64,000 nucleotides of DNA, taken from positions 179,624-243,623 of the forward strand of contig NZ_JADOTV010000003.1 in the NCBI RefSeq assembly GCF_015767245.1, given 5' to 3'. The translations under genes were made by a program, and so were the position numbers. This DNA is from Aureivirga sp. CE67 (lineage in GTDB: Bacteria > Bacteroidota > Bacteroidia > Flavobacteriales > Flavobacteriaceae). The stretch's first letter is position 1. Every line of letters begins with the position of its first letter. A model generated the notes under the pieces. The model was not told where the DNA came from. It was given only the letters and a program-made list of their open reading frames with translations, and searched no databases. Of the stretch, positions 43,370 through 51,750 are shown piece after piece.

Positions 43370-43801
43370 TTATAAAACTTCAAGTTGTTGCATTACTTTT
43401 TTCAAGGAAGTTACTTTTTTAATAGTTTTGATCAAATTTTCATCTGAGTCTACGATAAAAATGGAAGGTAAAGCATTCGATTTGTATTTTTCAACAAAAC
43501 GTTCGCTTTCTATAAATACTGGACTATCTATTATAATTGGATTTGGATAATTCAAAATATATAAAACATATTCTTCGTTTACTTTATTGATAAAATTGAC
43601 ATCTGAAAAAACTTTTTTCTTCATTTTTATACATGGCTTACACCATTCTGATGCTGTAATTACCAACATTATTTTTTTATTCTCTCTTTTTGAGGTGTCA
43701 ACAGTTTCTTTCCATGTTTTCAATGGTTTTAATTCTTGAGAAAATGACGTGAAACTTAACGATAGAAAAAAAGCAAAAAAGATAATTTTAAGAGTTTTCA
43801 T
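43370..43801 (-). CDS. Secreted thioredoxin-fold protein
   Basis: 143 residues with a signal peptide (1-22, ending FSQE). The thioredoxin active site WCKPC (C54, C57) and the cis-Pro strand ALPSIFIVDSD are present. Periplasmic thioredoxin-like proteins of this size reduce or shuffle disulphides; TlpA-type proteins also help cytochrome c maturation. Its gene neighbours are the B12 operon and a lipoprotein, and do not decide the role. It runs convergent to the B12 operon. Confidence 0.9.
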   Translation of the reverse strand: MKTLKIIFFAFFLSLSFTSFSQELKPLKTWKETVDTSKRENKKIMLVITASEWCKPCIKMKKKVFSDVNFINKVNEEYVLYILNYPNPIIIDSPVFIESERFVEKYKSNALPSIFIVDSDENLIKTIKKVTSLKKVMQQLEVL

Positions 43802-43883
43802 AAGTATTTTTTTTGAATAAACTTTTTTACATTAACTAGCTTTCGGAATAATTATTGCATGGTAAATAAAAAAACAAATTAAA

Positions 43884-44417
43884 ATGAAATTAAACAAAAT
43901 ACTACTTTTCAGTTTAATCTTTTCTTCTGCAAGCATGATAAGCTGCAAAAATGAAAGTAAAATTGAAACTAAACCTTCAAAAAAGATTAAAATAGAAAAA
44001 GTATATAATTCGGAGATTATCCCAAATTATGACACGATTGCTTATAAAAGTTTCAGAAGCACAAATCCAGATAGTTTGTATACTTCTGTATTTAAAGATG
44101 ATTTTAGTGAAGAAGATAAAAATCAATTTATAAATAGTTGGACAAATTTTATAAAATCAATAGGAGATTATAAAAGTAAAGAAGAGCATACATGGGAAAC
44201 ACAAGATAGTTTGGTAAAAGTAACATCTAAAGTCTATTTTAAAAAAAATGGAGAAGTTGATTATTTTACTTATAAAATTAGAAACAAAAACATTTCGGAT
44301 AAGGATAAAAAGTATTTAGAAGAAACTTTAAGTGATTTCGTAAAACATGAAAAACTTGACTACGCAAATGCATCAAAATTTTCACAATGTGGTTCTTTAA
44401 GTTTTAGAACGAAGTAG
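43884..44417 (+). CDS. Hypothetical lipoprotein
   Basis: 177 residues with lipobox MISC (Cys21) followed by KNESKIETKPSKKI. The body is polar, with a middle strand around TSKVYFKKNGEVDYFTYKIRNK and a Lys-rich helix near the end (KKYLEETLSDFVKHEKL). No family is recognised. It is divergent from the thioredoxin-like gene. Confidence 0.55.
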   Translation: MKLNKILLFSLIFSSASMISCKNESKIETKPSKKIKIEKVYNSEIIPNYDTIAYKSFRSTNPDSLYTSVFKDDFSEEDKNQFINSWTNFIKSIGDYKSKEEHTWETQDSLVKVTSKVYFKKNGEVDYFTYKIRNKNISDKDKKYLEETLSDFVKHEKLDYANASKFSQCGSLSFRTK

Positions 44418-44437
44418 TATCTGACAAAAATCTTATA

Positions 44438-44483
44438 TAAATCAGTAAAATAGTTCAAAATATTCTTGCTGATTTATTTTTTA
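44438..44483 (+). terminator. Likely Rho-independent terminator
   Basis: TAAATCAG (44438-44445) pairs with CTGATTTA (44469-44476), 23-base loop, then a T-rich run. Weaker than the others in the window because the loop is long. Confidence 0.5.
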
Positions 44484-44593
44484 TTATTTTACTTTGCTTT
44501 TCAAAGTTCTTTTTAAAACAATTAAACATTCTATAATAAAATCTTGATTTCGTAGTTATGATATCAACATTTATTAATCATTAGATAAAAAAT

Positions 44594-45124
44594 ATGCTAA
44601 TCAACAAAAAATTTGGATTTTACTTTTCGGTAATTTTCATTTTTATCATTCTAAGTTATTTGTTCAAGTTTTCAAATTCTGAGAATACACTTTTTCTCAC
44701 AAAACCAGTTAGTTTACTTTTAGAATTTGCAACAAACTCCACTTCTACTTTTACAAAAGAAGATGGATTTTATTTTCAAAAATTCCACATCTATATTGAT
44801 AAATCTTGTGCTGGTTTTCATTTATGGATGAATTCTTTTTTAATTTTCTCTTTTTTAATTATTTCAAAAATCAATAAGAATCTTTGGTTATTTCTTTCAC
44901 TTTTTTTGAGTTTAATCTTTAGTTATTCGATTACTATTATCATAAATTTCTTTAGGATTTATAGCAACCTTATTTTGAAAGAATTAAACTTTCAAATAAT
45001 GGAAACTTATCCAAATATTACACATCAAGCTATTGGTTATACTACAACAATTACATTTTTAATCCTGATCTATTATTTCACAAATAAAATTTTAAACAAA
45101 AAAATCTATGAAAAACTTTCTTAA
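44594..45124 (+). CDS. xrtK: Exosortase K
   Basis: 176 residues with about five membrane helices. The exosortase catalytic residues are present in order: Cys72 in KSCAGFHLWMN, Arg121 in NFFRIYSN, and His144 in THQAIGYT. Exosortases cleave and transfer proteins carrying C-terminal sorting signals. The small size and the neighbour identify it as the exosortase K type, which is paired with a single MSEP-CTERM protein. The next gene overlaps its end by 17 bp. Confidence 0.9.
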   Translation: MLINKKFGFYFSVIFIFIILSYLFKFSNSENTLFLTKPVSLLLEFATNSTSTFTKEDGFYFQKFHIYIDKSCAGFHLWMNSFLIFSFLIISKINKNLWLFLSLFLSLIFSYSITIIINFFRIYSNLILKELNFQIMETYPNITHQAIGYTTTITFLILIYYFTNKILNKKIYEKLS

Positions 45125-47918
45125 TCCAAAATGGATGTTGATTATAAGTACTCTTCCTGTACTAATTCTTGCAATTATATGCTACAATCAATTTGAATTA
45201 ATCACGCCATATCTAGATGAAAAAGCAAAAGAAAACTGGAATTATCTTTTCATTTTTCTTGGATCCGTAAGTATTATTGCATTAGTACATTCGATTTTTT
45301 TAATAACAAAAAAGAAATTAATATCACTAAAATTTACGATAATTCATTTTATCACTTTTGCTGCTTTTTTTATTTTTTTTATAAAAAACATGAGTAGTTA
45401 TAGTTCTTGGAGAGTTCCAAGATGGCTTACAAATACGGATAATATTTTTCAATATGTAGGAACTTTTATTATTCCAACATTGATTTATTTAATGATTTGC
45501 GGGATAAAAATTCTGACACCAGAACACAAAAAACACAATGCATTAGTAAATATGGGTATAGCAGTTGCAATTCCGATTAGCTGGTATATTGTAGTAAATG
45601 TGATTTCTAGTTTCTGGAAATTTAGAAGTAATGAAATTATTGAAAATATAGGAATTTTACTTTTTGTGATTAGTGTCATTGCGTTTTTCTTTTTTCTTTT
45701 CAGATTCTTTTATATCGTTACTAGAAAAAGAGCTAATTCTAAAAAAAGTAATAAATATCAGCAACATATTAATTTCTGTATTGGTTTTATACTTCCGCTT
45801 TTAGGTCTATTAATCTATGCTTATTCTTTTGAAGGAAATTTACAATTTATCGGAAAGTTCGATAATTTTTGGATATATTTTTTTACAATTGTCAATGGAA
45901 TAGTTCTAACAATCCGATCAACTTCGAATCCAAAAATTAATATTTTATTATTTTTTATTAAATCTATTTGCTTCACTTTTTCTTTATACTTTTTTGTAAT
46001 CTTTTTACCATTAATTCCATTTTCATTAATTGCAATTATTTTTCTAGGAGTAGGAATTCTAATGTTAGCTCCTATTTTTCTTTTTATTATTCAAGTTAAA
46101 GAACTAAGAACAGATTTCGACAATCTTTCAAAACAATTTTCTAGTAATAAATTAATAACCTTAATGATTGTTGGTTTTCTAATAATTCCGATTGGAATTA
46201 CCATAAAATCTATCAAAGACAGAAATACAATTATGAATACGTTAGATTATATCTACAATCCAAATTATTTTGTCACTAAAGATATTAATACAGAATCGCT
46301 AGAAAAAGTCATCAAAAGCATTCGTCATAATAAACAAAAAAGAGATCAATTATTTGAAAATGAGCTTCCTTTTATTTCTAACTACTACAATTGGATTGTT
46401 TTAGATAATTTGACACTTTCTGAAGATAAATTAAACGAAATTGAAAGTATATTTTTTGGAAAGGAATATAAAAAACCTATAGTAGATTTTGTTAAAGAAA
46501 AAGATGTTATAATAAAAGATTTAAAGCATAAAAGTGTTTTTGATTCGAAAAATAAAGTATGGATTTCTACTATCGATTTGGAGGTTTTGAATAATTTAGA
46601 TCGAGGTTTTAGAGAATATAGCACTATTTTGAATCTACCAGAAGGAGCTTGGATTAATGATTATTATTTATATGTTGGTGATAAAAAAGAAAAAGGAATT
46701 TTGGCCGAAAAAAAAGCTGCAAAATGGATTTATTCAAGTATCAAAAATGTAAATCGAGATCCAGGAATTCTTTTCTATACAACAGGAAATACCATTTCTT
46801 TTAGAGTTTTTCCTTTTGCAAATAAAGAATTAAGAAAAACTGGATTTGAAATTATTCATAAAGAACCATTTTTGTTTAAAATAGATGATCGAAAAGTACA
46901 ATTAGGAGAAAAAAATAATTCTTCTGCTTTTTATGAGAACGATGATTTTGTTTTCTTGACTTCTAAAGAAAAAGATAATTTACTAAAAATAAAACGAAAA
47001 GGATATTTTCATTTTCTTATAGATACTTCAAAAAATTTAGATCGTTTTACTCTTGAAAATCGAATGGAAGAACTACAGAAAAAGCATCCAGAATTCTTTA
47101 AAAATGCTAAAATTACATTTGTAAATCGAGTACAAAAGACAGTTTCATATGATGAAAACTGGAAAATTGAATATGAAATTTTCAAAAAAGAAGGTGGTTT
47201 TTATTTAGATCGAGCAATTCGAGAAAATCTAGTAAAATCTTACATGAATAATGAGAAGACTTTTCCGATTTTTATCACAATTACTGATGAATTTGATGAA
47301 GCAATTTTAAATAAAGATTTCGCTGATTTAAAATTCACTTTTCCTGAAAACCCTTTCTTTTATAATCTAATAGAAAATGGAAATTTAGAAACGCATTCAC
47401 TGATCAAGAAACCTAGAAACACAATAGATTCTCATGAATTCAACAAAAATTTTGAATCTGTTTTGGAATACGAAATTAACCTTACTAAATCACGATTTTT
47501 AGCGAATAATTCAGGATCGGAATTAGTTCTAAAAAATGAACTTTTTAATATTCCTGAAGATTTAATTCAAGAAAATTCAGCAATTACAGGGTTATATATG
47601 GATGCGAAAAATCGTTCATTTTTATTATATCCAAATACTTTAGAAAATGACTGGAAAAAACAAGTAAAATATAGTTTTCAATCTAGAATTATGAATCGTT
47701 TTACTTCTTATATAGTTGTAGAAAATGAATCTCAGAAAAAAGCTTTATTGAAAAAACAAGAAGAAATTCTTTCAGGTAAAAACACTCTAGATGCTGGAGA
47801 AGAAGCGCAAAGAATGAGTGAGCCAAGTATGTATATTGTGTTGATTTTGTTTTTAATAATTATTTATAGAAAAAAGATTAAACATTTTTTACGTAAAGTT
47901 TCAATTCAAAATCAATAA
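45108..47918 (+). CDS. MSEP-CTERM protein with VIT-like domain (exosortase K substrate)
   Basis: 936 residues in three parts. Residues 1-370 carry about ten membrane helices. Residues about 475-585 form a VIT-like domain (VWISTIDLEVLNNLDRGF, an N-L-P-E-G-A-W turn, and AEKKAAKWIYSSI through GNTISFRVFPF), followed by a VWA-like region (FHFLIDTSKNLDRF). At the C-terminus EEAQRMSEPSMYIVLILFLIII is the sorting signal: MSEP, a transmembrane helix, and a basic tail (RKKIKHFLRK). The dedicated exosortase is the preceding gene. The function of the processed protein is unknown. Confidence 0.9.
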   Translation: MKNFLNPKWMLIISTLPVLILAIICYNQFELITPYLDEKAKENWNYLFIFLGSVSIIALVHSIFLITKKKLISLKFTIIHFITFAAFFIFFIKNMSSYSSWRVPRWLTNTDNIFQYVGTFIIPTLIYLMICGIKILTPEHKKHNALVNMGIAVAIPISWYIVVNVISSFWKFRSNEIIENIGILLFVISVIAFFFFLFRFFYIVTRKRANSKKSNKYQQHINFCIGFILPLLGLLIYAYSFEGNLQFIGKFDNFWIYFFTIVNGIVLTIRSTSNPKINILLFFIKSICFTFSLYFFVIFLPLIPFSLIAIIFLGVGILMLAPIFLFIIQVKELRTDFDNLSKQFSSNKLITLMIVGFLIIPIGITIKSIKDRNTIMNTLDYIYNPNYFVTKDINTESLEKVIKSIRHNKQKRDQLFENELPFISNYYNWIVLDNLTLSEDKLNEIESIFFGKEYKKPIVDFVKEKDVIIKDLKHKSVFDSKNKVWISTIDLEVLNNLDRGFREYSTILNLPEGAWINDYYLYVGDKKEKGILAEKKAAKWIYSSIKNVNRDPGILFYTTGNTISFRVFPFANKELRKTGFEIIHKEPFLFKIDDRKVQLGEKNNSSAFYENDDFVFLTSKEKDNLLKIKRKGYFHFLIDTSKNLDRFTLENRMEELQKKHPEFFKNAKITFVNRVQKTVSYDENWKIEYEIFKKEGGFYLDRAIRENLVKSYMNNEKTFPIFITITDEFDEAILNKDFADLKFTFPENPFFYNLIENGNLETHSLIKKPRNTIDSHEFNKNFESVLEYEINLTKSRFLANNSGSELVLKNELFNIPEDLIQENSAITGLYMDAKNRSFLLYPNTLENDWKKQVKYSFQSRIMNRFTSYIVVENESQKKALLKKQEEILSGKNTLDAGEEAQRMSEPSMYIVLILFLIIIYRKKIKHFLRKVSIQNQ

Positions 47919-47921
47919 TCA

Positions 47922-48503
47922 ATGGAAGTATTATTTCATTTTATATTTCAACTATTTAAGATTTCAATTCAAGCATCTATTTATGCGTATTTACTGATTC
48001 TGATTATAGTTTTTATAGGAAAATTCAAGAATAATCAAAAGATTCAAAAACTGAAAAAGAATAAGAAGAAATATTGGTTTGTTTTTGGATTTATAATTTC
48101 ACAATGTTTATTACTTTTCTCTTTTACTTATTGGGGAAATCATGGATTAGGTGATGGACCAATAATTCCGATTGGTCATTGGAAAAAAATAGAAAATACA
48201 AATTGGGAAGATGTCGGTTATTTAAACAATATTAGATCCAGTGATAATCATGACATTCATACTACAAGATTTTTAGTTCAAAATGGTAAATTGTGTGGAA
48301 ATCTTGAAGATTGGTTTTATAAATATAAAAACAAATATTTCATTTTAGATTTAAGCTCCTCAGAAATGCTGGAGTTTAAATCTGAAAATGATTACAACAA
48401 ATATGCTATGAAAAATAATTTACCAAAGTCTGAAAACTTACTTTCTTTTTCTAAAAACTACAGAAATTATTGGGGAGGTTTTAGGTTTTGGTTATTACCT
48501 TAA
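47922..48503 (+). CDS. Hypothetical membrane protein of the exosortase K operon
   Basis: 193 residues. Two hydrophobic segments (about 12-31 and 50-70) are followed by a soluble C-terminal domain with a G-N-H-G-L-G-D-G-P-I-I-P-I-G turn and a long YFILDLSSSEMLEFKSENDYNKYA segment. No family is recognised. It begins 3 bp after the MSEP-CTERM gene, so it is in the same operon and may be a third part of the system. Confidence 0.6.
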   Translation: MEVLFHFIFQLFKISIQASIYAYLLILIIVFIGKFKNNQKIQKLKKNKKKYWFVFGFIISQCLLLFSFTYWGNHGLGDGPIIPIGHWKKIENTNWEDVGYLNNIRSSDNHDIHTTRFLVQNGKLCGNLEDWFYKYKNKYFILDLSSSEMLEFKSENDYNKYAMKNNLPKSENLLSFSKNYRNYWGGFRFWLLP

Positions 48504-48658
48504 ATAATGAAAAAGAAGATGATTCTGTTATTAATGTTTTTGTATTCTCTTTTAAAGAATTATTAAAATACATTTTTTCATTTTTTGGTTTTAAATTAAC
48601 AGCCTAATTTTTATCTAAAAATGATTTAATCGTAATTTTATTTACAAATCATTTTAAA

Positions 48659-49441
48659 ATGGAAACAAAAAATCTTTTCAACTTAGAAGGAAAAACTGCT
48701 ATAATAACTGGAGGTGCAAACGGTATTGGGAAAGGTGCTTGTGAAATATTAGCACAGCATGGCGCCAATGTTATTATAGCAGATTTAAATATAAATGATG
48801 CAAAAAATACTGCTGAAGAAATTAATAATTCTTTTGGAAAAAATTTAGCAATAGCGACAGAGTGTAATGTCTTAAAAGATGAAGATTTAGTGAATTTGGT
48901 TAATCTTGCCAAATCAGAATTTGGACGTGTAGACATTTTAGTCAATAACGCTGGAGGTGGCGGAGCTGGTAGAGAAAATCCATTTAAAATTTCTGTAGAT
49001 GATTTCGCTAGAGTTTTTCAATTAAATGTTTTTAGTTCTTGGAGACTTTCTCAGCTGTGTGCTCAAGAAATGAAAAAAAATGCTTATGGATCGATTATTA
49101 ATATTTCGTCGATGAGTTCTATCAATAAAAGTCCAAATATCAGTGCTTACGCTAGTTCTAAAGCAGCAATTAATCATATGACAGCTAATTTAGCTTTTGA
49201 TTATGGACCATTTGGGATTCGTGTGAATGCAATAGGTCCTGGAGCTACAAAAACGCATGCACTTTCAACAGTTCTTACTCCTGAAATTGAAGAAAAAATG
49301 TTGAAAGGCACGCCAATTAAAAGATTGGGTGAAGTTTCGGATATAGCTGGAGCTATTTTATATTTTGCTTCGCCAATTTCTGAATGGGTAAGCGGGCAAA
49401 TTCTTTTTGTAAATGGTGGTGGTGTACAGACTTTGGATTGA
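48659..49441 (+). CDS. Short-chain dehydrogenase/reductase
   Basis: 260 residues. The SDR cofactor loop TGGANGIGKG (about 17-26), NNAGGGGAG, and the active site with Ser in NISSMSS and YASSK (Tyr and Lys) are present. PGATKTHAL after the active site resembles the 7-alpha-hydroxysteroid-type (HdhA) subfamily, and RLGEVSDIAGAI is the usual C-terminal helix; the Asp after strand 2 (VIIADLN) suggests NAD rather than NADP. Substrate unknown. The next gene runs convergent, 7 bp away. Confidence 0.9.
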   Translation: METKNLFNLEGKTAIITGGANGIGKGACEILAQHGANVIIADLNINDAKNTAEEINNSFGKNLAIATECNVLKDEDLVNLVNLAKSEFGRVDILVNNAGGGGAGRENPFKISVDDFARVFQLNVFSSWRLSQLCAQEMKKNAYGSIINISSMSSINKSPNISAYASSKAAINHMTANLAFDYGPFGIRVNAIGPGATKTHALSTVLTPEIEEKMLKGTPIKRLGEVSDIAGAILYFASPISEWVSGQILFVNGGGVQTLD

Positions 49442-49448
49442 TATGAAA

Positions 49449-50108
49449 TTACATAGTGATTTTTTTTCTACTAAATCTACCATCTCCACAATCTGAATGA
49501 ACAACTTCTATTGTCTTGCCATGAATATTTAATTTATTTAAAAATAATTCTTCGTATTCATCCCAAGGAATGTTAAGTCTATTCCCTCTACATCTTTTTG
49601 CCAATAAAACAATATAATTTTCTGTAGAAAAAATAAAACTTCCAGATTTTGGAATCGTTGTTTGTAATACAAATTCACTTGGTATTTCAGGTTCTCCTAC
49701 AGATCTATGAATATATTCTTTAGAAAATTCTTTAAACTTTAAAAAAGCAGTCTTTGCATCTTTTTCTGTTTTATATTTAATTAGAAAAACTTCGAGATCA
49801 GCTTCTTTTATTTTTTTCCAGTTTTTATATTTTTTGTTTCCAAAACCTTTAATTTCAATTACATTTTTATTAAAAAATAAGTCTACAAAATTAGATTTAT
49901 ACTCCTTTTTTGGATAAAAATTAAATTCTGAAGCAGCTGAATTATTTAAAAAAACATTAAATTCTTGAACTAATTTTTCTATATTTTTTTTATTCTTTAA
50001 AATAATATTTGAAGAAATTTCTTTTTCGTTTATCCCTAAAACCTGTTTATTTTCTGAATTAAACCAAAAGTTTGTTATATATATTAATAATAGAATTATA
50101 ATTCTCAT
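49449..50108 (-). CDS. Secreted hypothetical protein
   Basis: 219 residues. A short hydrophobic N-terminal segment (IIILLLIYITNFWF) is likely a signal or anchor. The body is Lys-rich with a strand FLIKYKTEKDAKTAFLKFKEF and a later FVLQTTIPKSGSFIFSTENYIVLLAKRC; Cys pairs near the end (AKRCRGNRLNIPW, HSDCGDGRF). No family is recognised. Its ATG overlaps the stop of a 36-residue ORF just upstream (50105-50215), so the two may be coupled. Confidence 0.55.
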   Translation of the reverse strand: MRIIILLLIYITNFWFNSENKQVLGINEKEISSNIILKNKKNIEKLVQEFNVFLNNSAASEFNFYPKKEYKSNFVDLFFNKNVIEIKGFGNKKYKNWKKIKEADLEVFLIKYKTEKDAKTAFLKFKEFSKEYIHRSVGEPEIPSEFVLQTTIPKSGSFIFSTENYIVLLAKRCRGNRLNIPWDEYEELFLNKLNIHGKTIEVVHSDCGDGRFSRKKITM

Positions 50109-50215
50109 GCAATTTGTTTTAAATATTTTACCATTTCATTTAAATTTTCAAAAGCTTCCTTTTGTCTGTAATCTTTAAAAATTACAAGATTTAGTATTTC
50201 AGTTAAAAGATTCAT
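50105..50215 (-). CDS. Small ORF (36 residues), translationally coupled
   Basis: Not in a longer frame: ATG at 50215 leads to TGA at 50105, and the TGA overlaps the ATG of the next gene (ATGA). The product begins MNLLTEILNLVIFKDYRQKE and ends NEMVKYLKQIA, a charged amphipathic helix pattern with mixed codons that looks like coding sequence. No relative is recognised. Overlap with the downstream start is the main reason to call it. Confidence 0.45.
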   Translation of the reverse strand: MNLLTEILNLVIFKDYRQKEAFENLNEMVKYLKQIA

Positions 50216-50405
50216 TTGATTTCTACATACAATTTAAAATAATTGAACAATATTATGAACTTTTTTCCATTAAAAATGGAAAGAAAATCGATTTTACAAT
50301 AAATTAAAATGCAAGGCTTTAGTTGAGCATTTTTGATATTTAAATAAAAAAATGATTCTTTTAAATTATCTATTTAAATTGAAGTGAGATAATAAGATTT
50401 AAACA

Positions 50406-50432
50406 TAAAAAAGACCGAATAATCGGTCTTTT
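50406..50432 (-). terminator. Terminator for the second DUF4291 gene
   Basis: GACCGA (50413-50418) pairs with TCGGTC (50423-50428), extended by A4 and T4 on either side. Both flanks are suitable, so it may act in both directions. Confidence 0.8.
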
Positions 50433-50433
50433 C

Positions 50434-51018
50434 TTATTTTGTACATCCTAGTTTTTTGAATAATTCTTCTGGAATTTCATATTCTTTTTCTTCGGGTAAT
50501 TTCGGGAAGTGTCTAGAATATTTCTTTTTTAGTTCTCCGAGTTTGTGAGCTAAAGGAGTTACATCTTCCACAGAAATAATATATTCGGATACATATTTTT
50601 TAATAACTTCTCCACGAATTCCAATCTGAATTGCTTGTCGATCCAGTCTTTTTCCAATAATATCTCTTTCCGGATCCCACTGATGAATTACATCTGAATT
50701 GTCCAACTGTTTTTTCCATGTATCTTCAGAAGGATAAATCTCAGAATCCCAATGTGTAATTATAGATTGTTCTAAAATTTCTAAAAAGGCTTCATGTGTA
50801 ATTTTAATTCTAGCAATTGCTTGCATTCTGTTTTTAGTTGCATATTTCGATCTTCTCAAAATCCAACCAAAAGAAGGTTTAATCCAAGTAATTCTATCCA
50901 AACCAAAACCTTTTCCAAACGTTTGTAACTCTACGGCTACTTTCACAATTTCAGGTTTAAATGCTTGATAAAGATAAACACCTTCATCATCATAGTCTGC
51001 ATAAATTAATTTTTTCAT
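50434..51018 (-). CDS. DUF4291 family protein (second copy)
   Basis: 194 residues. It shares the DUF4291 blocks of the gene at 28550: LYQAFKPE, DRITWIKPSFGWILRRSKYATK, IHQWDPERD and RQAIQIGI, followed by VEDVTPL. The two copies differ in most other positions, so they are old paralogues or separate acquisitions. Unlike the first copy, it has no macrodomain gene beside it. Monocistronic, with its own terminator. Confidence 0.88.
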   Translation of the reverse strand: MKKLIYADYDDEGVYLYQAFKPEIVKVAVELQTFGKGFGLDRITWIKPSFGWILRRSKYATKNRMQAIARIKITHEAFLEILEQSIITHWDSEIYPSEDTWKKQLDNSDVIHQWDPERDIIGKRLDRQAIQIGIRGEVIKKYVSEYIISVEDVTPLAHKLGELKKKYSRHFPKLPEEKEYEIPEELFKKLGCTK

Positions 51019-51106
51019 TTTAATAATTTTATTTGCGAGCTAATATATAGAAATTTTCAAAAATTAAAACACTTAAAAAGAATCATTTAAGTTATTGCTA
51101 TCTTAT

Positions 51107-51562
51107 CTAATTTTTAACTTTAAGTAAATTATCCACCTCAACTAACTTTTCTGAAGACCAATCAAAAATTTGATGTTGTTTTATTTTTGTTTTAGAATCT
51201 TTTTCAAAACTAAGTTCTAAACTATGAGAAACACTTCTTAAACCTTCAACATAAAGTTTTGAGTTCACATCACTCCTACTTAATTCCAATTCTTTTTGTT
51301 TGAATAAATCTTGGAATTTTATCAGAACTTTTCTCTCAGTTATTATAAGTTCATCGATATAATTTTTGTTTTTAGAATAAATCGCTAACAACATTAAACC
51401 AATAAATAAAACTATAGCTATTACAAATAGAATCAAGGAATTTTTGGCTATTCCAAATAGAAATATTATAAGAGGAACTAACATCCTCTCAAAGATTCTT
51501 CTTTTTAAACTTAATTTTTGTTCGGACTTAAATTCAAATAGTACTTTTTCTTTTTCAGACAT
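51107..51562 (-). CDS. Hypothetical membrane protein
   Basis: 151 residues from the ATG at 51562 (MSEKEKVLFEFKSEQ); an upstream ATG adds 8 residues that do not improve the protein. A helix pair at about 25-60 (LVPLIIFLFGIAKNSLILFVIAIVLFIGLMLLAIYS) is followed by a beta-rich Lys/Glu domain (IITERKVLIKFQDLFKQKELELSRSDV), a pattern similar to bacterial PH-like proteins. Family not confirmed. Confidence 0.55.
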   Translation of the reverse strand: MSEKEKVLFEFKSEQKLSLKRRIFERMLVPLIIFLFGIAKNSLILFVIAIVLFIGLMLLAIYSKNKNYIDELIITERKVLIKFQDLFKQKELELSRSDVNSKLYVEGLRSVSHSLELSFEKDSKTKIKQHQIFDWSSEKLVEVDNLLKVKN

Positions 51563-51750
51563 TTTAAACGAAATAATTTTGCACAATATTAGTATTTATT
51601 TAAACATAAAAGAGACTTCAAAAGAATATTTACTCACCAATCTTTATTTCTGTTATTTACATTTCCTTAATAATTATTTTACATATCAACATAAAACTCG
51701 GTATTAATTTTGATAAAACAGCAACTCAAACACTTAATAAATTCGTATAT

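Noticed and set aside
50264..50284. Palindrome TTTCCATT-AAA-AATGGAAA as a terminator
   Set aside because: Neither flank has the T run expected of a terminator on its strand, so it is left as an unexplained short palindrome.
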